Below the pieces are notes generated by a model that searched no databases, was not told where the DNA came from, and saw nothing but the letters and a program-made list of their open reading frames with translations. Positions 1-6,189 of a stretch of DNA of 8,986 nucleotides are shown here, piece by piece; the first letter of the stretch is position 1, and each line of letters opens with the position of its first letter. The position numbers and the translations under genes are program-made. Where the stretch lies: positions 1 to 8,986 of the forward strand of contig JADFPM010000100.1 of assembly GCA_022562335.1 (NCBI GenBank), given 5' to 3'. The stretch comes from Chloroflexota bacterium (GTDB lineage Bacteria; Chloroflexota; Dehalococcoidia; Lucifugimonadales; UBA3495).

Positions 1-683
1 GGGCCAAGCTGATGACTGAAAACCTGGGTTACCGGCGCTTTGGCGCCCACGGAGGAGACATCGGGGCCGGGGTCACCTCCCGCCTGGGATACGCCCATGC
101 TGACAGCCTGACGGGCATACATCTGACGTCCATAACCAGGCCAACCCCATACTTGGGGCCCGGCTCGGAACCTCTGACCGTGGCCGAGCAGGCCCTGGTG
201 GATCAGCGGGAACGTTGGCAGCAGGCCGAGGGCGCCTACGCCCACATGCATGGGACCAAGCCCCAGACCTTGTCCTACGGCCTAAACGACTCGCCGGTGG
301 GGTTGGCGGCCTGGATAGTGGAGAAATACCGCACCTGGAGCGACTGCCACGGCGACGTGGAATCCCGGTTCACCAAAGACGAGTTGCTGACCACGGTGAC
401 CATCTACTGGGTCACCCAGACCATAGGCTCGTCCACCAGGATGTATTTCGAGAACCAGCGAAGCCTGTGGAGCATGAAGCAGGGTGAGCGGGTAGAGGCC
501 CCAACGGGAGTCGCCCTGTTCCCGCAGGACATAGCCCGGCCCCCCAGGGAGTGGGCCGAGCGCTCCTTCAACCTGGGCCGGTGGACGGAAATGACCAAGG
601 GCGGCCACTTCGCCGCTCTGGAGGAGCCTGAGATGTTGGTCGAAGACATCCGGGCCTTCTTCCGGCCGTTGAGGGCGGGTTAG
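1..683 (+). CDS. Epoxide hydrolase, alpha/beta-hydrolase fold (5' partial)
   Basis: C-terminal two thirds of a microsomal-type epoxide hydrolase, which opens epoxides to vicinal diols through an ester intermediate. The reading frame is open to the left edge (first full codon at base 3), and the residues before the first ATG (12) already match the family, so the gene starts outside the window. Counting from that ATG, the nucleophile elbow GGDIG carries Asp16 (codon 57-59). The lid region holds a KPQTLSYGLNDSPVGLAAW stretch typical of the family, and Tyr145 in MYFE is a candidate for one of the two ring-opening tyrosines. Asp173 in LFPQD aligns with the acid Glu404 of mammalian EPHX1, and His199 in GGHFAALEEPE is the general base. 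The HGxP oxyanion motif would lie upstream and is not visible. All visible catalytic positions are intact, so an active enzyme is expected. The substrate cannot be read from sequence. A double-hairpin repeat follows the stop codon. Confidence 0.9.
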   Translation, partial: AKLMTENLGYRRFGAHGGDIGAGVTSRLGYAHADSLTGIHLTSITRPTPYLGPGSEPLTVAEQALVDQRERWQQAEGAYAHMHGTKPQTLSYGLNDSPVGLAAWIVEKYRTWSDCHGDVESRFTKDELLTTVTIYWVTQTIGSSTRMYFENQRSLWSMKQGERVEAPTGVALFPQDIARPPREWAERSFNLGRWTEMTKGGHFAALEEPEMLVEDIRAFFRPLRAG

Positions 684-716
684 CGCCCTCATCCAGGAAA
701 GGTTGAGCGGTACGAT

Positions 717-800
717 CTCACCCCCATCCTAACCTTCCCCCGTGAAGGGGGAAGGGATAAGTCCTCTCCCCCTCGACGGGGGAGAGTTAGAGTGGGGGAG
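717..800. repeat. Intergenic double-hairpin palindromic repeat (REP/MITE-like)
   Basis: This 84-base element is almost wholly self-complementary. Outer arms 717-733 and 786-800 are imperfect inverted repeats (CTCACCCCCATCCTAAC against the complement of GTTAGAGTGGGGGAG). Inside sit two perfect 9-bp stems: 733-741 with 747-755 around the loop GTGAA, and 764-772 with 778-786 around TCGAC. The C-run/G-run design matches palindromic repeats that occur in many copies between genes of diverse bacteria, including Chloroflexota. It lies between two plus-strand genes, 33 bases after the epoxide hydrolase stop. It could stabilise the 3' end of that mRNA or end transcription, but there is no T-run for a standard intrinsic terminator. 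No transposase is present, so any movement would need help in trans. Confidence 0.75.
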
Positions 801-861
801 AACTCGTGATGGACACTCACAGATGGATTCAAAAACGGGTTCACCACCATAGCAAATGTCT

Positions 862-869
862 AAGGAGAG
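862..869 (+). promoter_or_regulatory. Shine-Dalgarno sequence that fixes the start of the luciferase-like gene
   Basis: AAGGAGAG lies seven bases before the ATG at 877, an ideal spacing. The in-frame ATG at 856 lies upstream of this site and has no comparable sequence before it, so 877 is the better start. Confidence 0.75.
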
Positions 870-876
870 AACGAAG

Positions 877-1926
877 ATGGCCATGCAGATCGACCTCAGG
901 GTCCCCCCATGCGCACCGGTGAACGAAGTCGCCCGGTTCGTCAGCACCTGCGAGGAGGCGGGTTTCGACGGCGTGGGGATACTTGACACCCAGATGCTGG
1001 AAAGAGACGTGTTCGTGAGCATGGCCCTGGCTGCCCAAGCCACATCCCGGATCCGCATCGCTTCGGCGGTGCTCAACCCCGTTACCCGGCATCTCTCGGT
1101 CATCGCATCCGCCGCCAAGACCGTCTACGAACTGGCGCCGGGAAGGGTGGAGTTCTGGATAGGCCGCGGTTTCAGCTCGGTGCAGACCGTCGGAGTGCCT
1201 CCCGCCACCGTGAAGCAAATGAAGGAGTGCGTGGTGACGCTGAAAAGCCTGATGACCGGACAGGACTTTGATTTCAGCGGGCGCGCGGGAAAGGCCACCA
1301 GCCGCATGCGTCACGGCAGCCAGGAAATACCAAAGATATTCATCGCCGCCCACGGTCCGCGGACCATCGAGGTGGCCGGCGAGGTGGCGGATGGGGTTTT
1401 GCTGCAGACCGGCCTCCATCCCGGAGCTATCGAGGTGGCGCGAAAACACCTGGAGATCGGCGCCCAACGCTCCGGCCGGAACGTCGATGATATCGAGGTC
1501 ATCCACACCGCCACCACCATCATCTTGGACGATCAGAAGGAGGCCAGGGAGGTGGCGCGCCCCATGTGCGTGCAAAGGTTGATGGAGAAGTCCCACCTGC
1601 CCTACCTGCAAGCGGCGGGAATCGAGGCGGATGATCTGGAGATCCCCGTCGCCGAACTCAACGAGCTTTATCCCGACATTCCCCACGCCGAAGACTGGGA
1701 AAAGGCCAAGGAGCTCTGCGCCTTCCTGCCCGACGACCTTCTCGCCCAGATGTGCGATACCATCGGGCTTATCGGCACTCCGGAATATTGCGCCCGGCAA
1801 GTGAAAAAGGCCCAGGACAACGGGATAGACCACCTCTACCTGATGACCGGCGAGTCCTACGACTTCCCCCACCGGGAACTACGGGCTTTCCAGGAGACGA
1901 TATTCCCCGCGTTGGGCCGCGGCTGA
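877..1926 (+). CDS. LLM-class flavin/F420-dependent oxidoreductase (bacterial luciferase-like)
   Basis: A 349-residue single-domain TIM-barrel enzyme of the luciferase-like monooxygenase superfamily, closest in style to the F420-dependent methylene-tetrahydromethanopterin-reductase-like branch. Family landmarks in order: an N-terminal beta strand and helix with EEAGFDGVGILD (about 27-38); IRIASAVLNPVTRHLSVIAS (about 60-79); the glycine/serine loop GRGFSSVQTVG (96-106), which in the family contacts the flavin or F420 phosphate; PKIFIAAHGPRTIEVAGEVADG (152-173); and the C-terminal IGTPEYCARQVKKA (299-312). The length is normal for the family. No signal peptide is seen, so the enzyme is cytoplasmic. 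These proteins either oxygenate substrates with FMNH2 and O2 or move hydride with F420H2; the sequence does not settle which, nor the substrate. It stands 193 bases after the epoxide hydrolase with a palindromic repeat between, so separate transcription is likely. An alternative start at 856 would add seven residues. Confidence 0.92.
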   Translation: MAMQIDLRVPPCAPVNEVARFVSTCEEAGFDGVGILDTQMLERDVFVSMALAAQATSRIRIASAVLNPVTRHLSVIASAAKTVYELAPGRVEFWIGRGFSSVQTVGVPPATVKQMKECVVTLKSLMTGQDFDFSGRAGKATSRMRHGSQEIPKIFIAAHGPRTIEVAGEVADGVLLQTGLHPGAIEVARKHLEIGAQRSGRNVDDIEVIHTATTIILDDQKEAREVARPMCVQRLMEKSHLPYLQAAGIEADDLEIPVAELNELYPDIPHAEDWEKAKELCAFLPDDLLAQMCDTIGLIGTPEYCARQVKKAQDNGIDHLYLMTGESYDFPHRELRAFQETIFPALGRG

Positions 1927-1931
1927 TTTCT

Positions 1932-1958
1932 GGGGAACCGGATAGCGGTCTTTTCCCC
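1932..1958 (+). terminator. Possible weak hairpin terminator after the luciferase-like gene
   Basis: Six bases after the stop codon, GGGGAA (1932-1937) can pair with TTCCCC (1953-1958). An inner CCG/CGG (1938-1940 with 1946-1948) closes the loop GATAG, leaving an unpaired TCTT on one side. No T-run follows, so this is only a candidate. The rest of the gap up to base 2053 holds a short GGGG...CCCC hairpin (2003-2006 with 2013-2016) and no convincing promoter. Confidence 0.25.
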
Positions 1959-2053
1959 GAGGGATAAGTGATGTGGCAATCACCGGTCAAGGTCTAGGTT
2001 GCGGGGTAGACTCCCCAATATTCAACACGACGATACAGAATGCTGTCCCAACC

Positions 2054-2058
2054 GGAGG
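2054..2058 (+). promoter_or_regulatory. Shine-Dalgarno sequence that fixes the start of the DUF3291 gene
   Basis: GGAGG seven bases before the ATG at 2066. The same frame is open from an earlier ATG at 1973, but the 31 extra residues have no ribosome site before them and do not resemble the family, whose members begin close to the KLVLYTFG strand. Confidence 0.75.
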
Positions 2059-2065
2059 CGACGCC

Positions 2066-2635
2066 ATGGCTAAGTTGGTCCTTTACACCTTTGGAATCCT
2101 GCAGCAACCTCGCGACCATGAGCAGATCCAGGGATTTCATGACCGTAACCCATTTGTCTATACCAGCGCCGAGAACTCGGCGGGATTTGTAGACCGGTCC
2201 GGCAATAGTTGGAAACGAGACCACGCCAAGCGCGACCGGGACTGGGGCACGCGTGAGGTCAGTCCTCGATTCCTTGCCGGAGGAGAGCACCACGACGCCC
2301 CGGCGACCCTTTCTCTTTGGGAAGATGTCGAGTCGGTCTACGCTTTCACTTACTACGGTTTCCACGCCGAGGTCCTGAGTAAACGCGACGACTGGTTCGT
2401 CAAAGGTGATTGGCCCGCGTTCGTGGCCTGGTGGATACCGGATAACGAGACACCCACCCGGGCGGAGGGCGCCCAGCGGCTGGAGCACCTGCACGATAAC
2501 GGGCCGACGGCTCACGCCTTTGATTTCAAGGCCCCATTCGATGCGGATGGGCAATCCCTGCGCTTGGACCGGCGTAAGATTGAAGCCCGCGCGGAAGTCG
2601 TGCGATCGCATATGAGACATCGGCAGGACGCATAG
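2066..2635 (+). CDS. DUF3291 domain-containing protein
   Basis: A 189-residue protein whose body matches the DUF3291 family of bacteria. That family has no established function and is grouped by fold with the dimeric alpha/beta-barrel proteins (antibiotic-biosynthesis-monooxygenase-like). Family features: an N-terminal KLVLYTFGILQQPRDHEQIQGF (about 3-24), followed by RNPFVYTSAENSAGFV. A central aromatic and acidic block, TLSLWEDVESVYAFTYYGFH (about 81-100), leads to KRDDWF. Near the C-terminus comes FVAWWIPDNETPTRAEGAQRLEHL (about 119-142), ending in HAFDFK. No signal peptide or membrane segment is seen. The gene ends 15 bases before the next start, and the spacer supplies that gene's ribosome site, so the two are probably translated from one mRNA. 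A binding or small oxidative role would fit the fold, but this is a guess; the family assignment is firm, the function is not. Confidence 0.85.
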   Translation: MAKLVLYTFGILQQPRDHEQIQGFHDRNPFVYTSAENSAGFVDRSGNSWKRDHAKRDRDWGTREVSPRFLAGGEHHDAPATLSLWEDVESVYAFTYYGFHAEVLSKRDDWFVKGDWPAFVAWWIPDNETPTRAEGAQRLEHLHDNGPTAHAFDFKAPFDADGQSLRLDRRKIEARAEVVRSHMRHRQDA

Positions 2636-2636
2636 G

Positions 2637-2641
2637 AGGAG
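2637..2641 (+). promoter_or_regulatory. Shine-Dalgarno sequence of the 138-residue gene
   Basis: AGGAG within the run TAGGAGGAGATG, which also contains the stop codon of the preceding gene. It lies nine bases before the ATG at 2651. The ATG at 2642 is in frame but directly abuts the ribosome site, so 2651 is preferred. Confidence 0.6.
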
Positions 2642-2650
2642 ATGAGGATC

Positions 2651-3067
2651 ATGGCTACCGACTCGTCAGGAGGACTTCACTACAGTGGCGATGTGACCGA
2701 GGCGATCAGCGACTCGCAGTTGACCTATTCCAACCCCCACGGCCAACGGGTCGGTCCGCGGTGGGTGCGTGGCGAGATAGTTTTCGCGATGCCTTGCGGG
2801 ATTGTCCACATCGATCCGGAAAAGCAGAAATGGGCCAAGGAATTCGTGCTGGTCTACACCATTGACGGGCCTGACGGGAGGCCCGAGCGCGTTACCGGTC
2901 AATACGGTATCTACGACACCCGGCCCGGGGACCCAGGCTATAGCCCCATCTGGCGGTACCATTACGTGATCGTACCCCGCGATCATGCCGCCAACACGCT
3001 CCGGTCCGAAGATGACGTATTGAAGAGCGGTTACCAGGTCGTTGTGGCAGACACCTACACCAATTGA
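2651..3067 (+). CDS. Hypothetical protein, 138 residues, with a PGDPGYSP-W motif
   Basis: I cannot assign this gene to a characterised family. It encodes a soluble-looking protein of 138 residues with no signal peptide or membrane helix and a single cysteine (Cys49, in FAMPCGIVHI). The sequence alternates hydrophobic and polar residues, suggesting a mostly beta protein. The most distinctive part is YDTRPGDPGYSPIWRYHYVIV (about 88-108). A similar PGDxGYSPxW signature is known to me from DUF7482-like secreted or surface proteins of archaea and bacteria, but the resemblance is limited to that segment. An acidic EDDVLKSG block follows near the C-terminus. It lies 15 bases after the DUF3291 gene on the same strand, with its ribosome site overlapping that gene's stop codon, so co-expression and perhaps a shared task are likely. 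An alternative start at 2642 would add three residues. Confidence 0.75.
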   Translation: MATDSSGGLHYSGDVTEAISDSQLTYSNPHGQRVGPRWVRGEIVFAMPCGIVHIDPEKQKWAKEFVLVYTIDGPDGRPERVTGQYGIYDTRPGDPGYSPIWRYHYVIVPRDHAANTLRSEDDVLKSGYQVVVADTYTN

Positions 3068-3081
3068 CCGGTCCTATAAGA

Positions 3082-3098
3082 AGCCAGCGTGACTGGCT
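3082..3098 (+). terminator. Small hairpin after the DUF3291 operon
   Basis: AGCCAG (3082-3087) and CTGGCT (3093-3098) form a perfect 6-bp stem around CGTGA, 14 bases after the stop codon. No T-run follows, so termination here is uncertain. The remaining bases to 3149 are AT-richer than the surrounding genes and could hold the promoter of the transporter, but I see no clear pair of hexamers. Confidence 0.3.
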
Positions 3099-3149
3099 AA
3101 GATCCAACTTAAAAGCTCGTTTAGACCAGGCTATGAACAACGCTTAATA

Positions 3150-4391
3150 TTGAACACCCCCAGTAAAATCTCCGCGACCTTAGCCCGCGCGGCCTATCCC
3201 CTTTCCATCTTCCGGTGGCGTAATTTCGCCCTGGTGTGGACATCCATGACATTGGTGGGGGTGGGCTCCCAGATGGAAGCGGTGGTGCTGGGGTGGTACG
3301 TCCTGGAGATCACCGGCTCCTATTTTTTGGTGGGTTTGATCTCCGCCGCCAGGATGGGCCTGAATTTCCTGGCCCTTTTCGCCGGCGCCATCGTCGACCG
3401 CCTTCCTCGTCAACGGGTGCTTGCCGCGGTGGAATTCACCATGGCATCCCTGGGCTTGCTGATGATCACATTGATCGTCAGTGGGCTTTTGGAGGTGTGG
3501 CATATCTTCGCCATCACGGTGAGCGCTGGCTTGGTTCGGATCTTCCAGATGCCGTCGGCCCAGTCGCTGGTGGCCGACACCCTGCCCCAGGAGCGGATCG
3601 GCAACGGCGCTGCTTTCACCACCGTGGGTATGAATCTGGCCATGATCGTCGGACCGCTGGTGGGGGGATTTTTATTCAAGGCCTTCGAAGCCCGGGGCGC
3701 TTACATCGTCATCGCGTTTCTTTATTGTCTCAGCGGAATGGCGGCCCTTTTGATCAGGGACGTCCAGAGAACGGCGCCCGCCGAGAGAGAGCCGGTGCTG
3801 CGGTCCGTGTTGGCCGGCCTGAGGTACGTTAAGAAAGAGCAGGTGCTGTGGGCCACATTGATGATCGCGGTGATCATCAACCTGGCCGGCTGGACCGTTC
3901 ATACCAGTCTGATGCCCATCTTTGCCCGGGACGTGTTGGGCTCCGATTCGGCCGGGTTGGGGCTGCTTTTGTTCGCCTTTGGCATCGGGGCCATCACCGG
4001 TTCGGCCATTCTGACGGTGTTCCGGAATCTGCGTTACACCGGCAAACTTTTGATCGGGGCGGTGGTCATGTGGCATGCCGCCATCCTGGCGTTTGCCGCC
4101 TCCCAATCGTTCTATCTTTCAATGTCGATACTGTTTGTGATGGGCATCTTCTTTTCCGCCACCCAGGTGTTCATGCTCACGGTCATACTGCGGACCACCA
4201 AGCCGGAATTTAGAGGCCGCGTCATCGGCCTGCGGGTGCTGGCGATCTACGCATTTTCCTTCGGGAGCGTGGCCGCCGGATCGATGGCAGAGCTTTGGGG
4301 CGCGCCCTGGGCCGCCAACATAGTCGGGCTGGCCGGTATCGGCCTGGTCCTGGCCCTGGTCGGGTTCACCCCCAAGCTCAGGCAGGCCTGA
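3150..4391 (+). CDS. MFS transporter, EntS/MFS_3-like efflux type
   Basis: A 413-residue integral membrane carrier with the pattern of twelve hydrophobic helices expected of the major facilitator superfamily. Helix 1 covers roughly residues 25-50 (FALVWTSMTLVGVGSQMEA). The loop between helices 2 and 3 carries motif A as GAIVDRLPRQR (79-89), with the conserved Asp83 and Arg84. A hydrophilic middle loop (about 203-228, DVQRTAPAEREPVLRSV) divides the two halves. The layout and the stretch IFQMPSAQSLVADTLPQERIGNG resemble the EntS/MFS_3 group, which mostly exports small molecules such as siderophores and drugs by proton exchange. The substrate is unknown. The start is weak: a TTG at 3150 with no Shine-Dalgarno sequence. 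Upstream codons in frame give no better choice, and the first internal ATG (residue 33) would cut helix 1. Confidence 0.88.
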   Translation: MNTPSKISATLARAAYPLSIFRWRNFALVWTSMTLVGVGSQMEAVVLGWYVLEITGSYFLVGLISAARMGLNFLALFAGAIVDRLPRQRVLAAVEFTMASLGLLMITLIVSGLLEVWHIFAITVSAGLVRIFQMPSAQSLVADTLPQERIGNGAAFTTVGMNLAMIVGPLVGGFLFKAFEARGAYIVIAFLYCLSGMAALLIRDVQRTAPAEREPVLRSVLAGLRYVKKEQVLWATLMIAVIINLAGWTVHTSLMPIFARDVLGSDSAGLGLLLFAFGIGAITGSAILTVFRNLRYTGKLLIGAVVMWHAAILAFAASQSFYLSMSILFVMGIFFSATQVFMLTVILRTTKPEFRGRVIGLRVLAIYAFSFGSVAAGSMAELWGAPWAANIVGLAGIGLVLALVGFTPKLRQA

Positions 4392-4435
4392 TCCGGCGAG
4401 ACCCGCCAGGATATGATGGGTGCATCGAGTTTGGG

Positions 4436-4462
4436 TTGACCGGCCCTCGGGGAACCTACAAT
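4436..4462 (+). promoter_or_regulatory. Candidate sigma-70-type promoter for the NDH-2-like gene
   Basis: TTGACC (4436-4441) and TACAAT (4457-4462) each differ from the consensus hexamers by one base. The spacer is 15 bases, shorter than the preferred 17, which lowers confidence. The predicted start of transcription near 4469 would leave a leader of about ten bases that still contains the GGAGG ribosome site. It would allow the flavoprotein to be expressed separately from the transporter, whose stop codon is 44 bases before the first hexamer. Confidence 0.4.
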
Positions 4463-4469
4463 TTGATCC

Positions 4470-4474
4470 GGAGG
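4470..4474 (+). promoter_or_regulatory. Shine-Dalgarno sequence that fixes the start of the NDH-2-like gene
   Basis: GGAGG five bases before the ATG at 4480. The frame stays open upstream to a GTG at 4420, but that codon has no ribosome site and would place 20 unrelated residues before the protein. Confidence 0.7.
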
Positions 4475-4479
4475 CAGCG

Positions 4480-6189
4480 ATGGCCACCGACGCCGGCAGG
4501 TCTGTAGAGCGGAACACGGCCCAGGAGGGAGGGCCGCCCCGGGTGGTGATCTTGGGAGGGGGCTACGGAGGGGTGTACACGGCCTTGGGATTGCGGAAAG
4601 CAGCACGCAGTGGCCGCATCCATCTCTCCATTGTCAGCCGGGACAACTTCTTTCTCTCCCAGCCCATGTTGGCCGAAGTCGTGTCCGGGAGCATCGAGCC
4701 TCCCCACATCGTCAGCCCGATCCGCCGCCTTTGCCCCCAATGCGATTTTCACCAGGCCGAGGTAGAGGACGTAGACATGGACCGGCGGCAGGTCGTGATC
4801 CGGTACCCGGACCAGCCCCACTTCCGGCGCATCCCCTTCGACCATCTGGTGATCGCCGTGGGCGGCAGCACCGACCTGTCCAGGATCCCCGGAATGGCCG
4901 CTCATTCGTTCTCTTTCAAAACCTTAGGCGACGCCATTGCCCTGCGGGGCCACCTGATCGGAGTATTGGAAAAGGCGGACGTGGAAGAGGACCCGGAGCA
5001 GAAGGGCCGTTTGCTGACCTTTGTGGTGGCCGGAGGCGGCTACACGGGAGTGGAAGTTGTGGCGGAGATCAACGACTTCATCAGAGAGGCCAGCCGGAGC
5101 TATCGCCACGTGGACCCGGCCGAGGCAAGAGTGATTCTGCTACAGGGGGCAAGCCGTATCCTGCCGGAGTTGGATGAAGGGCCTGCCGCCTTCAGCCACC
5201 GGGTGCTGGAGCGGAAAGGCATCGAGATCCGGCTGAACACCAGGGTTGCGGGCGCCACCGCCGAGGGGGTGATCCTCGACGATGGGTCCGGCATCCAGGC
5301 CAGGACTCTGGTTGCCGCCATCGGCGCCGTGGGGAACCCGCTGCTGGAAAAACTACCTTGCCCCAGGGACCAGCGGGGCCGCCTGATCGTGGACTCGTCC
5401 CTGGCCGTGGTTGGGTATTCGGGCCTGTGGGCGGTTGGAGATTGCGCTGCCATCCCCGATACGGCCAGGGATGGGACCTGTCCGCCGACGGCCCAGTTCG
5501 CCGTCAGGGAAGCGCGGCGCCTGGCCAAGAACATTTTGGCAACGGTGAAGGGCTCGGCCGTGAAGCCGTTTGCCTACAATAGCTTGGGCGTTTTCGTGCC
5601 CTTGGGCCGTTTTTCCGGCGCGGCCCAAATAATGGGGTTCAATGTTTCGGGTCTTCCGGCCTGGTTCTTTTACCGAGCCTATTATTTGATCCAGTTGCCC
5701 AGGCTGAAACGGAAGATACAGGTATCGATCGACTGGATCCTGGAGTTGTTGTTCCGCCGGGATATCGTCCACCTGGACATCACCAGGAGCCAGCAGACCA
5801 CCCGGTCCCACTACGAGCCGGGCCAGATTGTCTGCGACCAGGGGGACTTGGCCCGGGGCTTTTTCATCATCCTAGAAGGGCAGGTCGAGGTCGTCCGTGA
5901 GTTAAGGGGCGTAAAAAGGTTGGTTGCCACCATGGGGCCTGGCGAATATTTTGGGGAGATCTCCCTGCTTTTCGGCGTCCGCCACACCGCCACTATTCGA
6001 GCGATAACCCCGCTGGATCTTTTGATGATGAACGGAAACGATTTTACCGCGCTGGCCAACTCGTCATCTGACTTTAGGGACCTGCTGGGCGGAGCGATGC
6101 GCCAACGGCTCACCGATGCAGGGGTTGAGAGTCTGGAGGAGTTCGGCCAGCAGCCGGAAGGGGAAGCCGCCGAGCACAATGAGGGCTAG
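4480..6189 (+). CDS. NDH-2-like FAD/NAD(P)H dehydrogenase fused to a cyclic-nucleotide-binding domain
   Basis: A 569-residue fusion. Residues about 21-430 form a two-Rossmann flavoprotein of the type II NADH:quinone oxidoreductase family, which passes electrons from NADH through FAD to membrane quinone without pumping protons. Visible motifs: FAD loop GGGYGG (26-31), NAD(P) loop AGGGYTG (184-190), the second FAD site LWAVGDCA (316-323), and PPTAQFAVREA (335-345) at the quinone-site AQxAxQ position, with Arg343 in place of the second Gln. The aromatic segment PAWFFYRAYYLIQLP (393-407) and the following basic helix resemble the NDH-2 membrane anchor. Residues about 445-525 form a cyclic-nucleotide-binding domain (YEPGQIVCDQGD, GFFIILEGQVEVV, phosphate cassette FGEISLLF...TATIRA at 491-508). 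The cassette position normally held by Arg is His502, with Arg501 beside it. An acidic tail ends the protein. The stop codon overlaps that of the convergent transporter gene. The N-terminal family is clear; the ligand of the C-terminal domain is unknown. Confidence 0.9.
   Translation: MATDAGRSVERNTAQEGGPPRVVILGGGYGGVYTALGLRKAARSGRIHLSIVSRDNFFLSQPMLAEVVSGSIEPPHIVSPIRRLCPQCDFHQAEVEDVDMDRRQVVIRYPDQPHFRRIPFDHLVIAVGGSTDLSRIPGMAAHSFSFKTLGDAIALRGHLIGVLEKADVEEDPEQKGRLLTFVVAGGGYTGVEVVAEINDFIREASRSYRHVDPAEARVILLQGASRILPELDEGPAAFSHRVLERKGIEIRLNTRVAGATAEGVILDDGSGIQARTLVAAIGAVGNPLLEKLPCPRDQRGRLIVDSSLAVVGYSGLWAVGDCAAIPDTARDGTCPPTAQFAVREARRLAKNILATVKGSAVKPFAYNSLGVFVPLGRFSGAAQIMGFNVSGLPAWFFYRAYYLIQLPRLKRKIQVSIDWILELLFRRDIVHLDITRSQQTTRSHYEPGQIVCDQGDLARGFFIILEGQVEVVRELRGVKRLVATMGPGEYFGEISLLFGVRHTATIRAITPLDLLMMNGNDFTALANSSSDFRDLLGGAMRQRLTDAGVESLEEFGQQPEGEAAEHNEG

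Noticed and set aside
841..1872. Long open frame (343 codons) on the minus strand opposite the luciferase-like gene
   Set aside because: It lies antisense to a clear family member over nearly its whole length. Its translation is rich in Gly, His, Asp and Leu without family motifs, as expected for the shadow of a GC-rich gene.
1973..2065. N-terminal extension of the DUF3291 protein from the ATG at 1973
   Set aside because: No ribosome site precedes it and its 31 residues do not resemble the family, while ATG 2066 has GGAGG at ideal spacing.
3133..3149. ATG at 3133 as the start of the EntS-like transporter
   Set aside because: It is not in frame with the transporter. The in-frame upstream codons offer no ATG, leaving TTG 3150 as the usable start despite its poor context.
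4420..4479. N-terminal extension of the NDH-2-like protein from the GTG at 4420
   Set aside because: The extension contains the promoter-like hexamers and the ribosome site of the better start at 4480, and its residues look non-coding.
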